A stretch of 64,000 nucleotides of DNA from Nitrospira sp. (GTDB lineage: Bacteria; Nitrospirota; Nitrospiria; Nitrospirales; Nitrospiraceae), in assembly GCA_029194535.1 (NCBI GenBank), contig JARFXR010000001.1:1124721-1188720 (forward strand), given 5' to 3'. Positions 1-8,285 of this stretch are shown here, one piece after another; within the stretch, counting starts at the first letter, position 1; every line of letters starts with the position of its first letter. Both the position numbers and the translations under genes were made by a program. Under the pieces are notes generated by a model. The model had not been told where the DNA came from. It ran no database searches and saw nothing but the letters and a program-made list of their open reading frames with translations.

Positions 1-1
1 C

Positions 2-2872
2 AAGGATTGGCAGCAGCGGTGGAAGCAGCGGGACAAGCGGAGCGAATTTCCGCTCTTCATCAATCGAATCGTGACCAACTATCTGATCCGGTGGCACGAC
101 ATCCGAAAAGCCGATTATGTGGGTATTCTGGTCACCGACGTGCAGGGGGCGCTGGTCGTCAGCTCCATTCCCCAGGTGGAGTACTTTTACGGCAAGACCG
201 GCTGGTGGCAGGCCCTGGTGAAAAGCGGGACCCGTCAACCCTACGTCGGCGACATTGCCTTCGACCCTTCCTTCGGGACTCATGTCGTCGTCGTCGCAGC
301 TCCCATCATTGACGATCAACAACGGACGGTCATCGGAGCCATTACGATTTTGTTGCGGCGGGATACCCTGTTCCATTCCATCGCCGAGGTCTCCATCGGC
401 GCGACAGGGCACGCCATGTTGTTCAGTTCGGACGGCGTTCCGCTGATTTGCCCGATTCTCTCCCCGGAAGAGCATACCGTGAAACCCGAACTCATCCAGA
501 CGCTCCAGATGCTCAAGGCCGGCTGGGCCGTGGCGTCCGATGATTCTCATGGGAGCCGCGATGCCTTGATCGGATTCGCTCCTGTTCGGTTCAGTGATCG
601 GCTCGCGCCCGGCAGCATCGGAGGGAAACAGTGGATTACCGTCATCCGCCAAGACCCAAGAGAAACCTTCGCCCCCCTCGCCGATCTTGTCGCCAAGGTT
701 CTGCTGTACGGGTTGGTCGTGTTGGCGGTGCTGTGGGGAACGGGCTTAGTGGTGGCCAGGCGGATCGCCAGGCCGATTAAGCTGTTGCATGAGGGCGCGA
801 GAGAACTCGGCAGCGGCCGCCTGGAACAGCGATTGGTACTGAAGACGGGAGACGAAATCGAAGGGTTGGCCGGCGCCTTCAATGAGATGGCCGAGAACCT
901 ACAACGGTCATTCGGTCAAGTCGAGCAGCGGGTAGTGGAAGTCCGCAGGCTGGAGGAAAAGTATCGCGACCTCATCGAGCACTCACCGGAGATGATCTAT
1001 CAGTTGGATCGGAGCGGACAATTTGTTCACGTCAACAAGACGGGATTGGACAAGTTGGGTTATCACTTGGATGAAATGCTGGCGATGAAGCTCTGGGATC
1101 TGGTCCCGCAAGGGCAGGCTACCCGAGTGTTACAATACCTCGAACGGCTGGTTTCGCAGGGGCAGACGACGATGGAAACGGTCTTGTTGGCCAAGGACGG
1201 ACGTCCGATCGATGTGGAGATCCATGCGACCGCCTTGTTCGATCAGGAGCGAGGCGGACTCGTGCATTCTCGTGCGTTCGTGCGCGACGTCACCGAACGG
1301 CACCGCCTTGAACAGGAGCTTCAACAATATACGTCGAAGCTCGAACAGGCCGTGACCGAACGCACCAAGCAGCTGGTTGCCTCTCAGGCCCGGTACAAGG
1401 CCCTCTTCGATCTCGTCGCCGACTCGGTGTTCATGGTGGACCCCAGCGGCACGATCGTCTCGGTCAACAAGCGCGAGGAGCAGGCGCTCGGGTATGCGGA
1501 GCCGTACATCGTCGGGCGCAGCATTTTGGAGGTTGCACTCGAGGCCTATCGAGAGCCTCTGCGACTGTGGCTGGACGACATCAACACGGGTCAGCAAAAG
1601 GCTCCCACCCAGGAGATCACGGTGTACAACGCCGCCGGCGTGGAAACTCCGGTAGAAATGGATCTGATTCAAGTCGGAACTCCCGATCAGCTGTTGGTCA
1701 TGGTGCAATTGCGGGATATAACCGACAGAAAGAAACTTGAGCGGCAGCTGCAGACCTATCGGGAAGAGCTCGAAATCAAGGTCAAGGAGCGGACCAGGGA
1801 GATCGAACAGACCAAACAGTACTTGGAGAATCTGCTCGAGAATGCCAACGACGTGATCTATACGCTCGATACGGACCAACGGTTCACATATGTCAACAGC
1901 AAGGTCACCGTGTGGGGGTATCGGAAGGACGATCTGCTGGGACGGCCCTACCTGTCGCTGCTCTCGAGGCGACATCGGGGACGTCGGTTGAAGAACACAC
2001 TGGACATCGGCGCGAAGCAAGTCTACGAAGTCGAGGTGGTGACCCGCTTGGGGGAGGCGCGCACGGTGACGGTCAGCGTGTCGCCGCTTCATGGGGCCGA
2101 CGGCGAAATTCTCGGCGTGCTCGGCATCGCGCGAGATATGACGGAAACCAAGCGTCTCGAACAGCAGATCCGTAACTCTGAGAAGCTGGCTTCGGTGGGA
2201 AAATTGGCGGCCGGAGTGGCGCATGAAATCAACAATCCTCTCGCCGGAATTCTGAACTGTCTGTACAACCTGCGCAAAGGCGCGCTCTCGCCGGCCCGAC
2301 AGGAGGAATACTGGGCGTCGATGGAGGACGGCGTGCGACGGGTGCAGAAGATCGTCCGGCAGTTGCTCGATTTTTCCCAGCAGCACGACCCGGAATTCAG
2401 CTTGACGGACATCAATCAGGTGGTCGAACGAGTCCTGGTGCTCACGAACCATCTGTTCGCGTCCAATCGCATCGTCTTGGAAACGGTGCTCGGTTCCGCG
2501 CTGCCGAATCTGATGATCGACCGGCATATGATTGAGCAGGTACTCATGAATCTGGTTCTCAACGCCGTCCAGGCGATGAAGGGCGGCGGGATGTTGACGA
2601 TTCGCACCTCCGTCGCGGAAGGGGTGTGCCTGGTCGAGGTGTCTGATACGGGATCGGGAATCGCCCCGAGCGTGCTGCCTCGCATCTTTGACCCCTTCTT
2701 TACGACGAAAGGCGAGGGAGAGGGTACGGGACTGGGATTATCCGTCAGTTTGGGCATCATCGAGCGTCACGGAGGAAAAATACACGTAGAGAGTGAAGTG
2801 GGCAGGGGAACGACCTTCACGCTCTGCCTGCCCTTGTCGAGGGATCGCTCGCTCGTGGAAAGGGCGTTATGA
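2..2872 (+). CDS. Sensor histidine kinase, Cache-HAMP-PAS x3-HisKA-HATPase (5' end cut by window)
   Basis: The frame is open from base 2 with no stop, so the gene begins left of the window; the first ATG at 71 is internal to a Cache-type periplasmic sensor domain. In order the protein shows the Cache region (to about base 690), one membrane segment (about 700-760), a HAMP linker, three PAS domains (about 965-1320, 1385-1735, 1820-2160), a HisKA H-box (GVAHEINNPLAG, His codon 2222-2224) and a HATPase with the N-box (NLVLNAVQA), DTGSGIAP, FDPFFTTK and GTGLGLS. It should sense an extracytoplasmic ligand and redox or small-molecule cues through PAS, then phosphorylate the regulator encoded next, which it overlaps by 4 bp (ATGA). 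The ligand cannot be read from sequence. Confidence 0.93.
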   Translation, partial: KDWQQRWKQRDKRSEFPLFINRIVTNYLIRWHDIRKADYVGILVTDVQGALVVSSIPQVEYFYGKTGWWQALVKSGTRQPYVGDIAFDPSFGTHVVVVAAPIIDDQQRTVIGAITILLRRDTLFHSIAEVSIGATGHAMLFSSDGVPLICPILSPEEHTVKPELIQTLQMLKAGWAVASDDSHGSRDALIGFAPVRFSDRLAPGSIGGKQWITVIRQDPRETFAPLADLVAKVLLYGLVVLAVLWGTGLVVARRIARPIKLLHEGARELGSGRLEQRLVLKTGDEIEGLAGAFNEMAENLQRSFGQVEQRVVEVRRLEEKYRDLIEHSPEMIYQLDRSGQFVHVNKTGLDKLGYHLDEMLAMKLWDLVPQGQATRVLQYLERLVSQGQTTMETVLLAKDGRPIDVEIHATALFDQERGGLVHSRAFVRDVTERHRLEQELQQYTSKLEQAVTERTKQLVASQARYKALFDLVADSVFMVDPSGTIVSVNKREEQALGYAEPYIVGRSILEVALEAYREPLRLWLDDINTGQQKAPTQEITVYNAAGVETPVEMDLIQVGTPDQLLVMVQLRDITDRKKLERQLQTYREELEIKVKERTREIEQTKQYLENLLENANDVIYTLDTDQRFTYVNSKVTVWGYRKDDLLGRPYLSLLSRRHRGRRLKNTLDIGAKQVYEVEVVTRLGEARTVTVSVSPLHGADGEILGVLGIARDMTETKRLEQQIRNSEKLASVGKLAAGVAHEINNPLAGILNCLYNLRKGALSPARQEEYWASMEDGVRRVQKIVRQLLDFSQQHDPEFSLTDINQVVERVLVLTNHLFASNRIVLETVLGSALPNLMIDRHMIEQVLMNLVLNAVQAMKGGGMLTIRTSVAEGVCLVEVSDTGSGIAPSVLPRIFDPFFTTKGEGEGTGLGLSVSLGIIERHGGKIHVESEVGRGTTFTLCLPLSRDRSLVERAL

Positions 2873-4320
2873 AGGGGTTGACCATCTTGCTGGTGGACGA
2901 CGAGCCGCTCATGCGTCTCTCGATGGTGGATGCCATGGAGGCCGTGGGGTACGAAGTTCGCGCGGCCGCTACAGGAACGGAAGGGATCGAGGTGCTCCGC
3001 CAGAAGACATTTGACCTCGTCATCACGGACTTGCGACTGCCAGGCGCCGACGGCTTGGCGGTTCTCAAGGCGACAAAGGAAACGGCGCCGGAGACCGAAG
3101 TCGTTGTCATCACCGCGCATGGATCGGTTGAAACCGCCGTAGGAGCCATGAAACTCGGCGCGTTCGACTACATCACCAAGCCGTTCCAGATGGATGAACT
3201 GCTGCTCATCGTCGAGCGGGTTGGACGGGTCGTCAGGCTTCGCCGTGAAACTGAGGAGTTCAAAGAGATTCCCGATGACACGTTCTGGTTCGGTGGAATC
3301 CTCGGGACCAGCAGCCGGATGCGGGCGGTATTGGACCAGGTCAGGACGGCGGCGGGGTCGAATTCGCCCATTCTGATTATGGGAGAAAGCGGAACAGGAA
3401 AGGAATTGCTCGCCAACGCTATTCACCAGAACAGCCCCCGCAATCATCATCCGTTGATCAAGGTCAGTTGCGGTGCGTTGTCGGACGCCGTGCTCGAGGC
3501 CGAGCTCTTCGGGTATGAAAAAGGCGCGTTCGCGGGAGCGTCTCGGCAGCGAAGAGGACGTTTCGAACTGGCGCACAGAGGGACAGTGTTTCTTGACGAG
3601 ATCGGTGAGATCCCGCTCGGTATTCAGGACAAGTTGCTTCGGCTGCTGCAGGAACGACAATTCGAACGTGTGGGAGGCCGCGAGTCGATCGAGGTAGACG
3701 TCCGTCTCGTCGGAGCCACGCGCGTCGATCTGGCCCAGGAAGTCGAGAAGGGGCGCTTCCGCGAGGATCTGTATCGATGGCTCGGCGCGGCGCAGGTCGT
3801 CCTGCCTCCGCTGAGGCAGCGTTCGGAGGACATCATGGTCATCGCGGAGCACCTCCTCCAAGCCTGCTCGGTCCGGACGAACAAGAAGTGTAACGGCCTT
3901 TCACCTTCAGCTCGCGATCTCCTGCTGCGGTATTCATTTCCCGGCAACGTGCGGGAACTGGAAAAGATCATTGAACGGGGCGTGGCATCCGGTCGCGACC
4001 ATGAGATGATCCAACCCGCCGATCTTTGCGAGTTTCCGTCTTGTCCGTTCACAGGAGGGGTGCCGCAGGAATCCTGCGGCTTCTGTCAGGAAGGACTATC
4101 GGCTGGGGGCAAGGCCAAAGATGCACCGCTCACGTCCCTGTCCGCCGCTCGGGAAGAGTTCGAGAAGAGCCACATTATGTCCGTGCTGGGGCGTGTCGAG
4201 GGTAACCGAACCGCCGCGTCAAAGATCCTCGGTCTCTCCCGTAAGGCCCTCTTGGAGAAATGCAGACGCTACGGGATTCCCTCCGGCAAAGGTGAGGCAG
4301 AGGGCGAAGGGGAGACGTAG
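2869..4320 (+). CDS. NtrC-family response regulator with variant GAFAGA loop
   Basis: Partner of the upstream kinase (4-bp overlap). The receiver domain spans about residues 4-115, with the phospho-acceptor Asp54 in ITDLRLPG. The AAA+ domain follows (Walker A GESGTGKE near 172-179, Walker B FLDEIGEI), then a Fis-type helix-turn-helix near residues 443-470. Residues 219-224 read GAFAGA. The family norm is GAFTGA, whose Thr contacts sigma-54, so sigma-54 activation may be weakened or lost. Between the AAA+ and HTH parts lies a Cys cluster, C387-x4-C392-x10-C403-x2-C406, not usual for NtrC proteins. The order and fold assignment are secure; target genes and sigma-54 dependence are not. Confidence 0.93.
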   Translation: MKGLTILLVDDEPLMRLSMVDAMEAVGYEVRAAATGTEGIEVLRQKTFDLVITDLRLPGADGLAVLKATKETAPETEVVVITAHGSVETAVGAMKLGAFDYITKPFQMDELLLIVERVGRVVRLRRETEEFKEIPDDTFWFGGILGTSSRMRAVLDQVRTAAGSNSPILIMGESGTGKELLANAIHQNSPRNHHPLIKVSCGALSDAVLEAELFGYEKGAFAGASRQRRGRFELAHRGTVFLDEIGEIPLGIQDKLLRLLQERQFERVGGRESIEVDVRLVGATRVDLAQEVEKGRFREDLYRWLGAAQVVLPPLRQRSEDIMVIAEHLLQACSVRTNKKCNGLSPSARDLLLRYSFPGNVRELEKIIERGVASGRDHEMIQPADLCEFPSCPFTGGVPQESCGFCQEGLSAGGKAKDAPLTSLSAAREEFEKSHIMSVLGRVEGNRTAASKILGLSRKALLEKCRRYGIPSGKGEAEGEGET

Positions 4321-4380
4321 CATAGCCACACGCCGGCTGTATGCGGGGCCTAGTCCAGGCGAACAGCTCGAGGTTGTGGA

Positions 4381-4751
4381 ATCCACCTCAACTGTGTGGT
4401 TGCCGACACGAAGCAATGGAACAGTCAGCCGCCTCTTACCTGGACAAGAGCAAAGCGGTCGATGCCTTCGTCAAGAATTCCGGCCTCGGTTTTGCGATTC
4501 CCTACCTGCACAATGGCCAGATGCACGATTATGTGCCGGACTTTATTGTTCGACTGAATGCCGAATCGGTGAGCTATCTGATCTTGGAAACCAAGGAGTA
4601 CGATCCGCTCGAAGAGGTCAAACGGGCGGCGGCTGAGCGATGGGTTACTGCAGTCAATGCGGATGGGACTTATGGGCGATGGCGGTATGCGGTGGCAAAG
4701 AAGGTTTCCGATGTCTCTCAGCTAGTGGACGGATCGACTGTCTCTGCTTGA
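4381..4751 (+). pseudogene. Remnant of type III-like restriction endonuclease C-terminus
   Basis: Only the C-terminal tail of a DEAD/PD-(D/E)XK restriction subunit remains. The reading frame from about 4384 gives HLNCVVADTKQW. It then continues one base out of register at 4419 as EQSAASYLDKSKAVDAFVKN, so a single base appears deleted. The rest contains VPDFIVRL and LILETKEYD, which fit the PD and ExK parts of a nuclease core, and then AAERWVTAVNADG, typical of the end of such enzymes. Helicase motifs and most of the protein are absent and no methyltransferase or specificity gene is nearby. I read it as a decayed, non-functional fragment. The intact in-frame portion could still yield a short peptide. 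Confidence 0.7.
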
Positions 4752-4789
4752 GACGCATGCCCGGCTGTATTTGTGGTGAAACAGAACGG

Positions 4790-4822
4790 CGACAGGCTTT
4801 CAAACGGCCTGTCGTCTTTTTT
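4790..4822 (+). terminator. Rho-independent terminator
   Basis: An 8-bp GC-rich stem (CGACAGGC at 4790-4797 with GCCTGTCG at 4807-4814) is followed by TC and six T at 4817-4822. It would end transcription from the kinase/regulator operon and the endonuclease remnant. Confidence 0.8.
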
Positions 4823-4988
4823 CCTTTCAGGTGGAGATCAGGGAAGACGGGCTGACTGGTCGCAACTCAGGAAATATCCTGCGGGTGGAGCAGTGAACGG
4901 GGTGCCCCATCGCGCATAGCGGGGGACCCCACACCGGGCGTGGGTGCGAGCACGGTAGGGCTGTTCAGCGCGACAGGACCCGCGAACC

Positions 4989-6068
4989 TTATTCCTGGGG
5001 TTCCGCGCCGCCTTCCCACAGCTTCACCGTCCGATCCCATGACGCGCTGGCCAGCTTGAGCCCGTCTGGAGACAGGGCGACGCAGCGAACGGCGCCTGTA
5101 TGTGTCTTGATAGTTCTGAAGCAACGGCCCGTCGCCAGATCCCAGAATCGGATCGTATTGTCGTCGCCTCCGCTGATGAGCACCTTACCGTCCGGCGTCA
5201 CCACCAGCGTTCGCACCCAGCTCGTATGTCCCCGGAGTATCCGGCGTTCGAGACCCTGCGGAACTTCGAATATCTTGATCGTCTGGTCCCGGCTGCCTGT
5301 GATCAGATATTTGCCGTCCGGAGTGAACGTCATGGCCCCGATCCAGTAGTCCATCGGTTTCTGAAATCCACCATCATCTTCGATGAAGTATCCGCGTGTT
5401 TCGGTGCAGTCTTCTTCGTCCTCTTTCCAGTGCCCGTTATGCAGGACTTTTTCCTCCCCGCTCGGCAAGACTTCCCAAATCTTGATCTTGCCGATGTCCG
5501 TCCCGCTGGCCAGGTGGATGCCGTCGGGAGAAAAGGCCACACAGACCGACCAATGGTGATCGAACTGATCCTTACCCAGCAGGGTCATCAGTTCGGTTCC
5601 GGTCGTCACTTCCCAAATCTTGATGTCCTTGTTATGGCTGCCGCGCGCCAGCATCAAGCCGTCCGGCGAGAGGGACAGACTGCAGACATTGTGATCGTAT
5701 CGACTGAAGAGGAGCTTCAGCGGTTCACCGGTCTTGGGGTTCCACAGTCTGATCGTCCGGTCTTCGCTTCCGGTCGCCAATGTCTGCCCGTCCGGCGTGA
5801 AGGCCACGGCCCTGATGTCATTGGTGTGGCCGCGCAGGGAACGAAGGAGCCGTCCGGTTTCGATGTCCCAGATGCGGACGAGACGGTCCACACCGGCGCT
5901 GGCCAACGTGAGTGCATCAGGGGCAAAGGCGACGGACCAAATTCCGTGGGAGTGTCCCCGGAAGGTTTTCACCTCTCTGGCTCCCGTGGTCCAATATTCC
6001 AAGAAGTCGATGTTGGGATGCTGTGATGTCGGCGCCGGAACCGTCGAAACAGGACTTTGTTCAGCCAT
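4989..6068 (-). CDS. WD40-repeat protein, seven blades
   Basis: The product is almost entirely WD40 repeats: GH-dipeptide openings (GHSHGIW, GHTNDIR, GHTSWVR) and closings such as RIWD, RLWN, KIWE and RFWD give about seven blades, enough for one closed propeller. An acidic, Cys-containing insertion separates blades 4 and 5. No signal peptide, kinase or protease domain is fused, so this is probably a cytoplasmic scaffold with unknown partners. I chose the ATG at 6068; a TTG 60 bases upstream would add a low-complexity extension. It is transcribed away from the next gene, and the promoter of that gene lies between them. Confidence 0.85.
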   Translation of the reverse strand: MAEQSPVSTVPAPTSQHPNIDFLEYWTTGAREVKTFRGHSHGIWSVAFAPDALTLASAGVDRLVRIWDIETGRLLRSLRGHTNDIRAVAFTPDGQTLATGSEDRTIRLWNPKTGEPLKLLFSRYDHNVCSLSLSPDGLMLARGSHNKDIKIWEVTTGTELMTLLGKDQFDHHWSVCVAFSPDGIHLASGTDIGKIKIWEVLPSGEEKVLHNGHWKEDEEDCTETRGYFIEDDGGFQKPMDYWIGAMTFTPDGKYLITGSRDQTIKIFEVPQGLERRILRGHTSWVRTLVVTPDGKVLISGGDDNTIRFWDLATGRCFRTIKTHTGAVRCVALSPDGLKLASASWDRTVKLWEGGAEPQE

Positions 6069-6122
6069 GAGAATACCCGATCGTGATGGGGTTGATTCGT
6101 GGGCCGGCGGCGGCCGGCTCGA

Positions 6123-6152
6123 TTGCAAATCGTCGTTTTAGGTCAGTATAAT
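6123..6152 (+). promoter_or_regulatory. Sigma-70-type promoter (TTGCAA-18-TATAAT)
   Basis: TTGCAA at 6123-6128 and a perfect TATAAT at 6147-6152 are separated by 18 bases and lie about 86 bases before the start of the gene at 6239. Confidence 0.55.
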
Positions 6153-6238
6153 TTCCCTTTCAACATTGTCGATCGTAAGAGAAGCCCGGTCGTCAAGTCA
6201 AGCCGCGGTCAACGCTCACTTCGAGATTGGGGAACCCT

Positions 6239-7237
6239 ATGGAACTTCGCTTTCAGCCGGCCCTGTTGCAGGAAGTTATCGATTCCTTCGTGGAGAAGAC
6301 CGAACGGGAAGGAGATCCCACCTATTATAAGGAATTCCATGAGCTGGCGGATCCGATCTACGAGAAGTTCACGCTGGACGATCGCGAGAGCGAATTCAAG
6401 AAGCTGTATCAATACTTGTTCGGGACGTGGGGCTTTTCCGACATCATCAGGGACGCCTTCGATGAATACCCGGTTCTCAAGGATCAGGTCGGGATCGTCC
6501 TGGTCAAGGGCGTGCTCAAAGAGGACCAGGAAGGCGTCGACATTCTTCGCAAGTGGGGCTCCGTCGAACACGAATTAGCCAAGCAGTTTGAGGAGAAAGG
6601 GTTGAAGGGGGTCGGCATCAAGCTCATTCCCCGTCGGTTCTACGATCCCGCGCTCACCCGCTACTGCCGGCATGAATTGATGCATATTTCGGACATGCTG
6701 AGCCCGCAATTTAGTTATGACCCCGATACGAAGGTCGGTCAGAACCCCGGAGAGGAAACGTTGATTCTCCAGCGGTATCGTGTGCTGTGGAGCTTGAGCG
6801 TCGACAGTCGGCTGATGGCGGTGGGCAAGGAGCCGATGCTCCGGAAAGAGGATCGCTTCAAGGAATTCCGGTCTTGGTATCGAAAGATTCCGGCCCCTCA
6901 ATTGAAATCTGTGTTCGAGGGTTTGTGGCAAACAGGGTTCTTCACCCATTCCGAACTGATCGAGATGGCGACGGATACTCTGCGGGTGATGGATCGTGCG
7001 GTGGATGTCGAAGGCGGGGAAGTGCCGGAAACCGAAAACAAGGTCATGTTGATGCCCGGGTTCCCTTGTCCGCTCTGTCGTTTTCCGACGTATTCGTGGG
7101 TGGAGGATCTGGGAAGTAAAATCGAAACCTACGTGTTGGATTTCATCCGAGAGAATCATCCGGGATGGGACGTCGAATTCGGCGCCTGTGATCGGTGCGT
7201 AGAAGTGTACAAGCTTCGGGCTGACGGCGTGATGTAA
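6239..7237 (+). CDS. Conserved hypothetical protein with HELMH motif and two CxxC pairs
   Basis: I do not recognise a named family. The 332-residue product has no signal peptide or membrane segment and is acidic. Residues 145-149 read HELMH, matching the HExxH zinc-protease signature, set in a helix-like context (YCRHELMHISDML). The C-terminus carries CPLC (C277, C280) and CDRC (C317, C320), which together could bind one zinc as a ribbon. It may be a zincin-like hydrolase or simply a zinc-binding structural protein; a third metal ligand for the HExxH site is not obvious. Start chosen at ATG 6239 (MELRF); a TTG at 6227 is possible. A promoter-like TATAAT lies upstream and a Tat-motif ferredoxin gene follows. 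Confidence 0.75.
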   Translation: MELRFQPALLQEVIDSFVEKTEREGDPTYYKEFHELADPIYEKFTLDDRESEFKKLYQYLFGTWGFSDIIRDAFDEYPVLKDQVGIVLVKGVLKEDQEGVDILRKWGSVEHELAKQFEEKGLKGVGIKLIPRRFYDPALTRYCRHELMHISDMLSPQFSYDPDTKVGQNPGEETLILQRYRVLWSLSVDSRLMAVGKEPMLRKEDRFKEFRSWYRKIPAPQLKSVFEGLWQTGFFTHSELIEMATDTLRVMDRAVDVEGGEVPETENKVMLMPGFPCPLCRFPTYSWVEDLGSKIETYVLDFIRENHPGWDVEFGACDRCVEVYKLRADGVM

Positions 7238-7282
7238 AGAAGGCTGAGGCTCCGGTCGAGATGAACCTCAGTCTGCTTTTCA

Positions 7283-7876
7283 ATGGCTACTGATCCCAAA
7301 TATGGTCGTCGGGACTTTCTCAAGGACTCTGTGCTGTCCGTCGCCAAGGCCGCGCGAGAGTACTCCAAGCATGCCGAGGTCCTTCCCGAAAAACCCGCCG
7401 CGGCTCCAAGAACCGATTGGTTGCGCCCGCCGGGAGCGGTTGCTGAACCGCTGTTTCTGGATCGATGCACACAATGCGGCGATTGTGCGAAAGCTTGTCC
7501 GCACGGCGCCATCGTCTTTCATCAGGAGGATGGGACGCCGATCATCTTTCCTGACCAGACGCCCTGTTTCCTCTGCGAAGATTTCCCCTGTACCGCGGCC
7601 TGTGGGACGGAGGCCCTCGTGTCGGTCCCTGATCGGGACCATGTACAAATGGGGATGGCGGTTGTCGCCCATCGTCTATGCACCGCGGCGCAAGGCTGCC
7701 ATGCGTGCGCCTCGAAATGCCCCACCGAGGCGTTGTCCATGGACTTTGATGGACAGCGGTTGCTGGTCTCAGAAGAGAGGTGTGTCGGGTGTGGTCTCTG
7801 TGAGCAAGTCTGTAAAACGGTCAATGATCACATTGCGATTCGAGTGACGCCCTTCAGGCTGCTGTCCGGCACCTAG
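7283..7876 (+). CDS. NapF/NapG-like ferredoxin with four 4Fe-4S sites and twin-arginine motif
   Basis: The 197-residue protein starts with a twin-arginine motif (GRRDFLKD), though the hydrophobic stretch after it is weak. Four Cys groups follow: CTQCGDCAKACP, CFLCEDFPC with CG, CTAAQGCHACASKCP and CVGCGLCEQVC, the pattern of NapF/NapG-type proteins with four [4Fe-4S] clusters. It probably transfers electrons to or within a molybdoenzyme system. Placement ahead of a TorD-like chaperone and NxrC supports that. Whether it is exported by Tat or stays in the cytoplasm, like NapF, cannot be decided here. Confidence 0.85.
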   Translation: MATDPKYGRRDFLKDSVLSVAKAAREYSKHAEVLPEKPAAAPRTDWLRPPGAVAEPLFLDRCTQCGDCAKACPHGAIVFHQEDGTPIIFPDQTPCFLCEDFPCTAACGTEALVSVPDRDHVQMGMAVVAHRLCTAAQGCHACASKCPTEALSMDFDGQRLLVSEERCVGCGLCEQVCKTVNDHIAIRVTPFRLLSGT

Positions 7877-8070
7877 GCATAGGAGTCTGCCCGAGTCATG
7901 CCATTCTACTGCGGTAAACGATCTGCAGGTATCTGCATCGTTCTCGGCCCGAAAAAATCCTCAACGTATTCCAGCCAATACGCTTTCGGTTTTTTCGAGC
8001 CATGCGCCGCTCATCTGCCGGCAGCTCCTTCGCCTCGCCACGAAGGATTACTCGGACAGACTCCTAGCCT
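7875..8070. repeat. Fold-back (MITE/REP-like) element with terminal inverted repeats
   Basis: The ends AGGCATAGGAGTCTG (7875-7889) and CAGACTCCTAGCCT (8057-8070) are near-perfect inverted repeats. The palindrome continues inward: CCGAGT matches ACTCGG, GGCCCGAAAAAA matches TTTTTTCGAGCC, and the centre is CGTATT-CCAGCC-AATACG. The whole of about 195 bp could fold into one long imperfect hairpin. It contains no gene and begins on the stop codon of the ferredoxin gene. Confidence 0.7.
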
Positions 8071-8171
8071 GTCGTAGGGGGAGGGGAGCACGAGGTCGAC
8101 CGAAGGAGCCTGTGCGAAAATTTCGGTATTTCAGATGGTTAAGTTTCGTCCATGTGAATAGGAGAACGTGC

Positions 8172-8200
8172 TTGACATCACCCGAGCCATTACCTATCAT
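8172..8200 (+). promoter_or_regulatory. Strong sigma-70-type promoter (TTGACA-17-TATCAT)
   Basis: A consensus TTGACA (8172-8177), a 17-base spacer and TATCAT (8195-8200) lie just past the fold-back element and upstream of the chaperone gene. It probably drives the TorD-like gene and NxrC. Confidence 0.75.
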
Positions 8201-8285
8201 ACCCGAGCTTGTGCCAGGGGTTTGACCGCATATGCCGGAAAATCTAGGCCACGGTACAAGGTCACACCGAGGAGCTGATTCTCAT

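Noticed and set aside
1130-2527. 465-residue minus-strand open frame inside the sensor kinase
   Set aside because: It is a shadow of the PAS/HisKA coding strand, with no recognisable domain.
4121-4636. 171-residue plus-strand frame across the regulator end and endonuclease remnant
   Set aside because: It overlaps the true regulator frame and part of the remnant. Only its short central piece has meaning, as the frame-shifted continuation of the remnant.
7241-7280. Hairpin CTGAGG/CCTCAG between the HELMH gene and the ferredoxin gene
   Set aside because: A 6-bp stem with a large loop and a weak T-run; not convincing as a terminator.
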